A DNA stretch of 11,904 bases from JAZDLC01 sp043802345 (GTDB taxonomy: Bacteria; Planctomycetota; B15-G4; JADJEK01): assembly GCA_043802345.1 (NCBI GenBank), contig JAZDLC010000061.1:1-11904 (forward strand), in the 5' to 3' direction. Below the pieces are notes generated by a model. That model was not told the origin of the DNA. It saw only the letters and a program-made list of their open reading frames with translations, and ran no database searches. Below are positions 1-6,503 of the stretch, one piece after another. Within the stretch, counting starts at the first letter, position 1. Every line of letters starts with the position of its first letter. Position numbers and translations under genes: made by a program.

Positions 1-2
1 GT

Positions 3-644
3 GACGCGGGTCCCCGGCTCGTCGACCGGAGCGTGACGGGATTCGTGGAGGAGACTGCTGCCGAATCGCCGGCGCCCGGTGGCGGATCGGTTTCGGCGAC
101 GATCGGGGCCCTGGGGGCCGCGCTGACCGGCATGGTGGCCAATCTCTCTTCCCACAAGCGGGGCTGGGATGATCGCTGGGAGGAGTTCTCGGGATGGGCC
201 GAGAAGGCGAAGGCGTGTCAGGAGGAATTGCTGCGGTTGATCGACGAGGATACCGCGGCCTTCAACGGCCTGATGGCGGCGTTCGGGCTCTCCAAGGGAA
301 CGGACGCGGAGAAGCGGGAGCGCGATGAGGCGATCCAGGCAGCCACGCGGAAGGCGATCGATGTGCCGTTCCGCGTCATGGAAGTGGCTCTGGAATGCAT
401 GGCGACCACGCGCGAGATGGCCAGCATCGGCCTGCCCAGTTCGGTGTCGGATGCCGGCGTGGCGGCGGTCTGCGCGCGCGGCGCGGTCCTCGGCGCCTTC
501 CTCAACGTCAAGATCAATGCGCGGGGTCTCGGGGACGGCGAGGCCGTCTCGAAGTTCCTCAGCGCCGGCGCGTCGATCGAAGAGCGGGCGAAAGGCCTGG
601 AGAAGGAAATCCTCGGCCTGGTGGAGGCGAAGATCTCAGGCTGA
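3..644 (+). CDS. ftcD: Glutamate formimidoyltransferase / formimidoyl-THF cyclodeaminase, C-terminal part (5' end outside window)
   Basis: The reading frame is open to the window edge, so this is the 3' part of a longer gene. It encodes the cyclodeaminase domain (FTCD_C fold), which turns 5-formimino-tetrahydrofolate into 5,10-methenyl-tetrahydrofolate plus ammonia in cytoplasmic histidine degradation. Seen directly: the family signature ESPAPGGGS near the start, the helix HKRGWDDRWEEF, the segment LIDEDTAAF and the late segment SDAGVAAVCARGAVLGAFLNV. The only in-frame start in the window is GTG at 33, with a purine run (CGGAG) only one base before it, too close to serve as a ribosome site. 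The residues before it (RLVDRS) look like the linker of the two-domain enzyme, in which a formimidoyltransferase domain precedes this one. I infer a fused FtcD; a stand-alone cyclodeaminase starting at 33 is the alternative. The gene ends Gly-TGA, three bases from the stop of a convergent gene. Confidence 0.88.
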   Translation, partial: DAGPRLVDRSVTGFVEETAAESPAPGGGSVSATIGALGAALTGMVANLSSHKRGWDDRWEEFSGWAEKAKACQEELLRLIDEDTAAFNGLMAAFGLSKGTDAEKRERDEAIQAATRKAIDVPFRVMEVALECMATTREMASIGLPSSVSDAGVAAVCARGAVLGAFLNVKINARGLGDGEAVSKFLSAGASIEERAKGLEKEILGLVEAKISG

Positions 645-653
645 CAGTCAGCC
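639..653. repeat. Perfect palindrome spanning two convergent stop codons
   Basis: GGCTGAC and GTCAGCC flank a single central A. The left arm holds the TGA of the FtcD gene and the right arm the TGA of the receiver gene on the other strand. In RNA it could fold in either direction as a 5-bp stem (GGCTG/CAGCC) with a 5-base loop. There is no T-run on either side, so it is at best a weak bidirectional terminator. Because both genes end Gly-TGA, the symmetry may be partly coincidental. Confidence 0.35.
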
Positions 654-1010
654 GACCCAGGCCTCCAGTGTCTTGCGCAGCCGGTCCAGATCGATCGGCC
701 TGGTGAGGAAGTCGTCCATGCCTGCCTCGAAACACCTCTCGCGGTGCTCCGCCGAGTCGTGGGACGTGAGCGCGATGATCGGCGTGTGGCAAAGGCCCCC
801 TTCCTGCTGGCGGATCTTCATGGTCGCGGCGAAGCCGTCCATCTCCGGCATCCTGCAGTCCATCAGGATCGCGTCGTACTCCGTGGCGGCCGCGGCCCTC
901 AGGGACTCCCCTCCGTTCACCACGACATCCACCTGATACCCGAGTTCGCTCAGGGCGCGCAGGGTGACTTGTCGGTTGACTGGATTATCCTCTACCAGCA
1001 GGACCTTCAT
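648..1010 (-). CDS. Stand-alone response regulator receiver (REC) protein
   Basis: The product is 120 residues, a single receiver domain with no output domain, so it probably acts by protein-protein contact or as a phosphorelay intermediate in the cytoplasm. Visible: acidic pair E7-D8 in VEDNPVNR, phospho-acceptor D51 in MDCRMPEMDG, the switch threonine T82 in IIALTS, and the final GMDDFLTRPID block. The sequence style is that of receiver domains attached to hybrid histidine kinases. The normally invariant lysine before the last proline is arginine (R104, codon AGG on the minus strand). I chose ATG at 1010 because the REC fold starts there; a GTG at 1130 would add 40 residues that look like non-coding leader and lacks a ribosome site. 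Purine runs (AAAGGAG, then AAGGA) lie upstream, though spaced rather far. No kinase gene is nearby, so it is an orphan here. Confidence 0.9.
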   Translation of the reverse strand: MKVLLVEDNPVNRQVTLRALSELGYQVDVVVNGGESLRAAAATEYDAILMDCRMPEMDGFAATMKIRQQEGGLCHTPIIALTSHDSAEHRERCFEAGMDDFLTRPIDLDRLRKTLEAWVG

Positions 1011-1095
1011 GGGGCGGGCAGTTCCTTGAGTGTTCTCCTTTCGGAGTTTCGCCCTGAAGCTATCTGGGACTCGAGGAGGATCGGCGTCATCCGTG

Positions 1096-1116
1096 GTCGG
1101 ATCGGACCTGTCCGAC
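1096..1116. repeat. Nested inverted repeat in the 177-bp gap upstream of the receiver gene
   Basis: Within the non-coding stretch 1011-1187, TCGGAC (1102-1107) and GTCCGA (1110-1115) form a near-continuous palindrome, and GTCGGA (1096-1101) can alternatively pair with TCCGAC (1111-1116). It lies between the stop of the zinc deacylase and the start of the receiver gene, both on the minus strand. It could be an operator or a weak terminator. There is no T-tract, and in GC-rich DNA such short repeats arise by chance. Confidence 0.25.
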
Positions 1117-1187
1117 TGGGCATGTTTCACCGGCGAAATGCGGCCAAACCGGGCGCCCGCGCGGAGTTCACGTTGCGAGCGGCAGGT

Positions 1188-2420
1188 TCAGGCAGGGTCG
1201 CTCGCCATCAGCCCGTCGCTGGCCAGCTTCCGGAAGTCGGGGCGGCGACGCGTGAAGACGAAGCAGCGCCCCTCCGGCGTCATGCGCCGGAAGCCGAAGA
1301 GGTGGAAGATCTGCACCACCTGAAAGCGGGCGAGACGCGGATTGACCAGCAGCGTGTCGTGCATCGCGGGGTGCCAGCTCACACCTGGAAGCAGCGGCAG
1401 AAGAACATGCAACCGCAGGCGTCTCAGCATGTGGGAGAGAACGAGCCAGAACCTGCGGATCGTGCGAATGACGAAGAAGCCGTCCTCACCCTGGTTCTGG
1501 TACAGCGGCATCAGGATGCGCCCGTTCTGGCGCGAGTGGATGTTACCTGTTTGATCGGTCGCCAGCATCTGGCCGCGGGTGATCTCCTGGAAGTTGATGA
1601 AGCCGGGCAGCATGCGGAACTGGTCCTCCTGCGAGACCGGATGGCGATAGCGAGTCTCCAGCACATGCGGGATGCCCGCGGCCGCGCGCCGCAGTCGCGC
1701 GAGGTGCCCGGCAAGGTCCGGGACATGCTTCTTCTTGACGGCCCGGCAGGCCACCAGGGTCAGCCAGATTGCCGCCTCGTGATTCTGGACCGTCCTGGGA
1801 TCGTCATGCTGTCCTCCCTCGACCACCAGACTGGTATGGCCCAGTTCATTCACGTAGCTGAGCATGGTGCCGTCGACGTTCTCCTCCAGGCCGAGAATCA
1901 CCGGCAGCGGCAAGGAGAACGCGATCTTGCGACAGCGGAGAGTGTCGGCGATTGCGCAAAAAGGCGGGCCGTCCGCGGAGGTGGAGTGCAGGTCGAGGAA
2001 GAACACCGACTTCGAGGATTGGGCGAACAGGCGGCGATACAGGCAGGACAGTTCATATCGCTCGAGGTCTTCGTCCCGGAGGCTGGCCGGATCGACCGGG
2101 TCTTCTCTTGCGAAGTAGCGGTCGATCGTCGCCGGAAGCCACCCCCGATTTAGGTCGTGGGAAACGTACCGGTCGCCCCGGGCCAGGGCGCCCACGTTTC
2201 CCAGCAGGCCGAGCATCGCGCCCCGGATCGGAATCTGCCGTTGCCGCAGTTGCTGTAGAACGTTGCAGAGGGCCCGCGTGCCGGCCGGCTCGTTCCCGTG
2301 GATGGCGGCGGTGACAACAAACATGGGACCGGGCTGCCCGGAGGCGTACTCTCCGAGAACTCGTTCCTTTGATGTCGGGGTCGTGGCAGTGCCAGTTTCG
2401 GCAATGGGCGCCTGTTGCAT
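1188..2420 (-). CDS. Succinylglutamate desuccinylase/aspartoacylase (AstE/AspA, M14) family zinc deacylase
   Basis: A 410-residue protein of the AstE/AspA branch of M14 zinc hydrolases, which cleave amide bonds in small acylated amino acids or related compounds; the substrate cannot be read here. Zinc-site residues are visible: H41 and E44 in HGNEP and H145 in FLDLHST, with the likely catalytic base E201 in VVEGGQ. The HDLNRGW segment (about 88-94) matches the substrate-binding DLNR motif. NHEAAIWL and the PGFINF to LMPLYQ region complete the family's C-terminal beta domain. About 95 further residues follow (from about 313), rich in Arg and Leu and with no recognisable domain, making the protein longer than classical AstE (about 320-350). 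I chose ATG 2420; an in-frame ATG at 2489 would add 23 unconserved residues. Neither has a Shine-Dalgarno, but a promoter-like element sits just upstream of 2420. The gene diverges from the GHMP gene. Confidence 0.85.
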   Translation of the reverse strand: MQQAPIAETGTATTPTSKERVLGEYASGQPGPMFVVTAAIHGNEPAGTRALCNVLQQLRQRQIPIRGAMLGLLGNVGALARGDRYVSHDLNRGWLPATIDRYFAREDPVDPASLRDEDLERYELSCLYRRLFAQSSKSVFFLDLHSTSADGPPFCAIADTLRCRKIAFSLPLPVILGLEENVDGTMLSYVNELGHTSLVVEGGQHDDPRTVQNHEAAIWLTLVACRAVKKKHVPDLAGHLARLRRAAAGIPHVLETRYRHPVSQEDQFRMLPGFINFQEITRGQMLATDQTGNIHSRQNGRILMPLYQNQGEDGFFVIRTIRRFWLVLSHMLRRLRLHVLLPLLPGVSWHPAMHDTLLVNPRLARFQVVQIFHLFGFRRMTPEGRCFVFTRRRPDFRKLASDGLMASDPA

Positions 2421-2431
2421 GGTCGCGTCGG

Positions 2432-2462
2432 ATGATACTCGAATTTGGCCGGGATCCGTCAA
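2432..2462 (-). promoter_or_regulatory. Possible sigma70-type promoter for the zinc deacylase gene
   Basis: On the minus strand, TTGACG (2462-2457) and TATCAT (2437-2432) each match five of six bases of the classical -35 and -10 boxes. The spacer is 19 bases, longer than the ideal 17. A start site about seven bases past the -10 would leave roughly five bases before the ATG at 2420, a nearly leaderless message. That fits the missing ribosome site. It assumes an E. coli-like consensus in an unidentified host. Confidence 0.3.
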
Positions 2463-2539
2463 TCGGGGGTGTGAATTCGCTGAGCACATGAGCAGAATCC
2501 GATTTCAGAGCATCTCACAAGATCGTCCGGGGGGGCTCC

Positions 2540-3952
2540 ATGTCTGAAGCATCGTTGAACTGGCGCGAGGCCTGGCTTCCGAGGGGCGGGCTGCCCGCCC
2601 CGCTCGACCAGGGGCATGGCCCGGTCTCGGTGGCCCGGTCTCCCGGGCGGCTCGACTTCCTGGGAGGAGAGGCGGCCTTCGGCGGCTCGATGATCCTCGC
2701 CTGGCCGATCCGTGAGGGGTGCGAGGTCGCGGTTCGGGCGGCGTCCGACCGGCGCGTCGTCGCTCTCTCGGCAGGGTTCGCCGGGGAGCCCGACAGGGAC
2801 CTCCTGGAATGGAGTCTGGACGAGCTTCTCTCCCACTCGCCGGAAGGGCTGCGGCAGAGCCTGGTTCAGGATGCGCGGACTTCCTGGGGAGCGCATCTGA
2901 TCCCGCTCGTACTGAGGATATCCCGGCAGTCTGGCGGGACCGGGGGCTCCGGGCTGCGGGTTCTGGTGAGGTCCTCCATTCCAAGGGGAGTGGGGTTGGC
3001 TGCTTCCTCCGCGCTGGAGCTGGCGGCTGCCCGGGCGCTGGCGGATCTTTGCGAACTGGACCTGGGTTCAAGGAAGATCTCAGACCTCGTGTTCGAAGAG
3101 CAGTCATGGTTCGACCCGCTCCTGGAGCCGGCCGTTCTGGAGAGCCTGTACGCCGCCCGCGCCGGGCGTCTGCTGCCGATCTTGTGTCAGGCGAGCGACT
3201 GCGCCGAGCCGGAGACTCTGTCCAAGGACCAGTTTCCGCAGGCGGTCCTCCTGCCGGACTCTGGCGGCGGCTGGCGGGAGAACGTCCTGCGGTTCCGGGT
3301 GGCGGCGGGGATGGGCTACAGGCTCGTGGCCGACCAGATGGGACTCGAGCTGGTGGCGGGACAGCCGGCCGGGGGCAACGATCCGTACTACGGCGGCTAT
3401 CTCGCGAACATCGATCCGGTCACGTTCGCCTCCGAGTTCCGCGACAGGCTCCCGCCGGAACTGCTGGGCGAGGCCTTCCTCTCGGAATATGACGGCCTGG
3501 TGGATGCAAGGTACCAGGTCGATCCGGCCGTCTCGTATCCGGTGCGGAATGCGGTCCGATTCGTGCTCGCCGAGAACCACCGGACGTGCACTTTCATCAG
3601 CGCGCTGCACCGGCACCGGGACCCGGAGAGCACCGTCCCGGAAGAGGTTCTGGGTGCCCTGCTCGAGCAGTCACTGGCCGAATCCAGAACGCTCGATCTG
3701 GTCAGCCGGCAGGCGGTCTTCCTGGCCCAGCAGCTGAAACAGCGGGGGGACGGCCGCGGAGTTCTCGGAGTGCGCTCCTCTGCGGGCCAGGGAGTTCTGG
3801 TGCTCCTCTCGCAGGAGCACGAGGAACTGGAGCGCACGGTGGCCCAGAGCGTCGCAACCTTCGAACGGGAATACGGCGGGGCCGCGGTCGTTCTCCGAGG
3901 CTCCTCGGAGGGCGCCGGCGCCGCCGAGTCGCTGCTCAGAATCGACGCTTGA
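2540..3952 (+). CDS. GHMP kinase-family protein, galactokinase/L-arabinokinase-like, with degenerate active-site motifs
   Basis: A 470-residue cytoplasmic protein. GHMP kinases phosphorylate small sugars or alcohols with ATP. The N-terminal sugar-binding motif reads SPGRLDFLGG (34-43), followed by SMILAWPIREGCEVAV, which resembles the plant L-arabinokinase kinase domain (PGRLDVMGG, PIREACHVA). The phosphate-binding loop is present as IPRGVGLAASSA (147-158). The segment YLANIDP to LLGEAFLSEYDG and LAENHR (about 287-347) also follow that subfamily. Two hallmarks are altered: the position expected to carry the catalytic Asp motif (GVMDQ type) reads AVLES (198-202), and the late glycine-rich motif (TGGGxGG type) reads VRSSAGQG (411-418). 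It may be inactive, use a different mechanism, or act on another substrate. The ATG at 2540 follows a run of seven G that may serve as a ribosome site. The 3' end overlaps the convergent nucleotidyltransferase gene by 17 bp. Confidence 0.8.
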   Translation: MSEASLNWREAWLPRGGLPAPLDQGHGPVSVARSPGRLDFLGGEAAFGGSMILAWPIREGCEVAVRAASDRRVVALSAGFAGEPDRDLLEWSLDELLSHSPEGLRQSLVQDARTSWGAHLIPLVLRISRQSGGTGGSGLRVLVRSSIPRGVGLAASSALELAAARALADLCELDLGSRKISDLVFEEQSWFDPLLEPAVLESLYAARAGRLLPILCQASDCAEPETLSKDQFPQAVLLPDSGGGWRENVLRFRVAAGMGYRLVADQMGLELVAGQPAGGNDPYYGGYLANIDPVTFASEFRDRLPPELLGEAFLSEYDGLVDARYQVDPAVSYPVRNAVRFVLAENHRTCTFISALHRHRDPESTVPEEVLGALLEQSLAESRTLDLVSRQAVFLAQQLKQRGDGRGVLGVRSSAGQGVLVLLSQEHEELERTVAQSVATFEREYGGAAVVLRGSSEGAGAAESLLRIDA

Positions 3953-4562
3953 GGGCGTCCCGGTATGCTTCGTCGGTGTCGAGATCGAGGACCAGGTCCT
4001 CGTTCTCAGTCACCAGGTGAAGCACCCGATCCGGATCCGCTCTCAGGACGGCGTGGGCCGGGGTCTCGCTCGGGAGCCTCAGGAACTCCGCCGCCAGCTC
4101 CCGGTGGAAGAGAACCGGGTGACCCCGCCGGTGCTTGTAGGAAGGCACCACGATCCTCACGCCTGCGGGCCGTTTCTCGAAGGCGGCCAGGAGCTGCCGG
4201 ACGTCGTCCGGCTCGAACAGGGGCGTGTCCACCGGACAGAGCAGGAACGACCCGGCGCCCGCGCAGAGGTTCTGGATTCCGGTCTGAATGGAGCTGGTCT
4301 GGCCTCGCTCGGGGCGGGGATTGACGACCCTCGTCAGACCTCGCAGGGAGTGGATCGGCTTCAGGGAGGCGAGCTCCCGGTTCAGAACCAGCACCAGTTG
4401 GTCCACCCCCGCCTCGCGCAGCACCCGCACCATCCGTTCGAGCGCCGTCTCGTCGCCGAACCGCAGCAACGCCTTCGGTGACCCCATTCTCGCCGAGCAG
4501 CCGGCGGAGAGGATGATGGCCGCGGTTGGCCGGGCCGGATCGACGGAGCTGTCTTGGATCAT
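3936..4562 (-). CDS. MobA/MocA-like NTP transferase family protein
   Basis: A 208-residue nucleotidyltransferase of the GT-A type fold. Members transfer a nucleotide to molybdopterin (MocA, MobA) or to sugar or alcohol phosphates. Seen: the nucleotide-binding loop LSAGCSARMGSPKALL (18-33), ERGQTSSIQTGI (85-96), the metal-site segment CPVDTPLF (109-116) with D112, the MocA-style RRGHPVLF (145-152), and a terminal DLDTDEAY (193-200). The GHPV motif and length favour the MocA branch (cytidylyl transfer to molybdenum cofactor), but no molybdoenzyme or cofactor gene is in the window, so the substrate is open. Start ATG 4562 is the only sensible one before the loop; no Shine-Dalgarno precedes it. 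The 169 bp between it and the divergent phosphatase gene must hold both promoters; I could not identify convincing boxes there. Confidence 0.83.
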   Translation of the reverse strand: MIQDSSVDPARPTAAIILSAGCSARMGSPKALLRFGDETALERMVRVLREAGVDQLVLVLNRELASLKPIHSLRGLTRVVNPRPERGQTSSIQTGIQNLCAGAGSFLLCPVDTPLFEPDDVRQLLAAFEKRPAGVRIVVPSYKHRRGHPVLFHRELAAEFLRLPSETPAHAVLRADPDRVLHLVTENEDLVLDLDTDEAYRDALKRRF

Positions 4563-4731
4563 GCGGGAAAGCGTACTCGGGGTGCAGGCGAACAGCCAAG
4601 CCGAACCGCACGATGTTCGTCAACGGTCCGGCAGGCCGTGAGACTGCGCACTTGCTGGAATGCGGGTACGGATCGGGTACCATGCGCGTCGCACGTGTTC
4701 GTGGCGGGGAAGCCGGAGAGTGGCCGAATTC

Positions 4732-5754
4732 ATGGATAACCTGGAACTCAAGCGGCGGCTTTTGGAGCTGCACGACCGCATCCGGGAACGAACACGCTCC
4801 GCCCTGCGTCGCGGTTCCCTGGCGGCCGGAGGTGACCCCGCGGACTCTGAGGCGAAGGTCGTGGAAGAGGGTGTGTCCGATGTGAGCTACGGCATCGATG
4901 TTCCCGCGGAAGAGGAGATCGATCGGTTCGGCAGGGAGTTCGGGAAGGTCCAGCCGCTGGTGATCGTTTCGGAGGGGAGCGGCCTCCAGCGGTACGGAAA
5001 GAAGCCCGCGCCCGGCGACGAGGTGCTGCGGATCATCATCGATCCGATCGACGGCACGCGCAATCTGGCCAACGACATGCGCAGCGCCTGGATCCTGACC
5101 GGCGTGGCGAGGGACCGGGGGGAGCGGACTTCGACCCGGGACATCTTCCTGGCTCTTCAGTCAGAGATCCCCCAGCGGGACCGCAGGTCGTACCATCTGC
5201 TCGGCGCCACCCGGGGTGAGGGCGCCTTCTGCGAGCTGCGGGATCTTGCGAGCCACGGGCAGGTCTTCCGGCGGGAGCTGCGGCCATCTTGCAACTCGCG
5301 CCTGGACAACGGCTTCTACGTCTTCTTCAAATTCTCTCCGGAGGACCGGGTGGCCCTCGCCCAGATCGAGGAGAGCTTCCTGAGAAGGGTCGTGCAGGAG
5401 CATGGCGTGGACCGGCGCACGCTGTGTGACGATCAGTACATCTCAAATGGCGGTCAGCTCTTCCTGATGATGACCCAGCGCTACCGCTTCCTCTGCGACC
5501 TCCGGGGCCGCATCGGGGACCTGCTTGGTGTGGAAAATTTCACGTCCCACCCGTACGACGTCTGCTGCAGCCTGATCGCGGAGGAGGCCGGTATCCCTGT
5601 CACGGACGCGGACGGAGGTCCGCTCGACGTTCCGCTGGACGCGGCTCACAGGGTCTCCTTCGTGGCGTACGCCAACCAGGCTCTCCGGGAGGTGCTGGAG
5701 CCGATCCTCCAGGACGTCCTGAGGAACTACCAGCAGTCGATCCGGCGGGGCTGA
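4732..5754 (+). CDS. Inositol monophosphatase/FBPase superfamily phosphatase
   Basis: A 340-residue protein of the Mg-dependent, lithium-sensitive phosphatase superfamily. Motifs in order: VSYGIDVPAEEEID (51-64), the position of the usual DxxT block; VSEGSG (79-84), with E81 matching the metal-binding Glu; DPIDGTRNL (104-112), the hallmark metal/phosphate site; and HPYDVCCSLIAEEAG (273-287), equivalent to the WDxAAG block, with D276 as metal ligand. It is longer than typical inositol monophosphatases (about 260-270); the extra length lies between the second and last motifs (about 125-265). Substrate is unknown: sugar phosphate, inositol phosphate or 3'-phosphoadenosine phosphate are all possible. 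I chose ATG 4732, preceded by GGAGAG at 4715-4720. An ATG at 4660 would add 24 basic residues with no family match. The metallophosphoesterase gene follows after three bases, so the two are surely co-transcribed. Confidence 0.85.
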   Translation: MDNLELKRRLLELHDRIRERTRSALRRGSLAAGGDPADSEAKVVEEGVSDVSYGIDVPAEEEIDRFGREFGKVQPLVIVSEGSGLQRYGKKPAPGDEVLRIIIDPIDGTRNLANDMRSAWILTGVARDRGERTSTRDIFLALQSEIPQRDRRSYHLLGATRGEGAFCELRDLASHGQVFRRELRPSCNSRLDNGFYVFFKFSPEDRVALAQIEESFLRRVVQEHGVDRRTLCDDQYISNGGQLFLMMTQRYRFLCDLRGRIGDLLGVENFTSHPYDVCCSLIAEEAGIPVTDADGGPLDVPLDAAHRVSFVAYANQALREVLEPILQDVLRNYQQSIRRG

Positions 5755-5757
5755 TCG

Positions 5758-6498
5758 ATGCGCCTGTTCGCGATCGGCGACCTTCACCTCCCGGGCGGCC
5801 CGCAGGGCAAGAGCATGGACCGGTTCGGGGAGGTGTGGCGGGAGCATGCCCGGAGGATTCGGGAGAACTGGGTCGAGCTGCATCAGGAGGGCGACCTGCT
5901 GCTGATCGTGGGTGATCTGTCGTGGGCCATGACCATGGGGGAGGCGCAAGAAGACATCGAGTGGATCGCCTCGCTGCCCGGCAAGAAGGTGATCCTGAAG
6001 GGGAACCACGACTACTGGTGGGGATCGATCAACAGGGTTCGGGAGGTGTTCGGGCCGACCGTCAGCGCGCTGCAACGTGACCATGTGCTGATCGGACGCC
6101 TCGCCATCGTTGGTACCAGGGGGTGGCAGTGTCCTGGCGGCCGCCAACCGGCTGACCCGGTCGGAGGCGAGGGAGCGCGCCCGTACACCGAACAGGACGC
6201 CAAGCTGTACCGGAGAGAGGTGCACCGGCTGAAGCTCGGCCTCGAGAGCCTCGAGACGTCCGGGGAGAGGTATGACCATCTGGTCATCGCGCTCCACTAT
6301 CCGCCCATGAATCCGGACCACGAGCCGAGCGGCTTCACCAAACTGATCGATCAGGGCCGGGCTGATAGCTGCGTCCACGGCCATCTGCATGGGGAGGAGT
6401 CGATCGCCACCGCCTTCGAGGGCCGGCGAGGTGGAACGGCGTACCACTGCGTCAGCGCCGACGCGGTGGAGATGGTTCCCCGCATGATCTGGCCCTGA
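5758..6498 (+). CDS. Calcineurin-like metallophosphoesterase (COG1768-type predicted phosphohydrolase)
   Basis: A 246-residue cytoplasmic phosphoesterase with the full set of dinuclear metal motifs: GDLH (7-10), GDLSWAM (52-58), GNHDYWW (82-88), a lone His in IALHYPP (H180) and GHLH (208-211). The block KSMDRFGEVWREH after the first motif, together with GDLSWAM and GNHDYWW, is characteristic of a widespread conserved family of predicted phosphohydrolases whose natural substrate is not established to my knowledge. The ATG lies three bases after the phosphatase stop, with GGGG in the upstream coding sequence as a weak ribosome site, so translation is probably coupled. The pairing suggests both act in one phosphate-ester pathway. 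It ends five bases from the convergent metallopeptidase gene. Confidence 0.9.
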   Translation: MRLFAIGDLHLPGGPQGKSMDRFGEVWREHARRIRENWVELHQEGDLLLIVGDLSWAMTMGEAQEDIEWIASLPGKKVILKGNHDYWWGSINRVREVFGPTVSALQRDHVLIGRLAIVGTRGWQCPGGRQPADPVGGEGARPYTEQDAKLYRREVHRLKLGLESLETSGERYDHLVIALHYPPMNPDHEPSGFTKLIDQGRADSCVHGHLHGEESIATAFEGRRGGTAYHCVSADAVEMVPRMIWP

Positions 6499-6503
6499 GC
6501 GAG

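Noticed and set aside
1011..1130. N-terminal 40-residue extension of the receiver protein from GTG 1130
   Set aside because: It has no ribosome site and no family similarity, and the REC fold starts exactly at the ATG at 1010. Treated as leader sequence.
744..2153. Long plus-strand open frame opposite the receiver and deacylase genes
   Set aside because: It mirrors two minus-strand genes with clear family motifs; its own translation shows no domain. Typical of opposite-strand frames in GC-rich DNA.
4595..4623. TTGACG on the minus strand as a promoter for the nucleotidyltransferase gene
   Set aside because: No acceptable -10 box follows; at 17 bases the sequence is CTTGGC.
4664..4681. GGGTAC direct repeat and GGTACC palindrome before the phosphatase gene, as an operator
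   Set aside because: Six-base repeats 11 bases apart are too short to claim a site without conservation.
5443..6447. Long minus-strand open frame opposite the two phosphatase genes
   Set aside because: The plus strand carries complete phosphatase motifs; the opposite frame has none and crosses the junction of two real genes.
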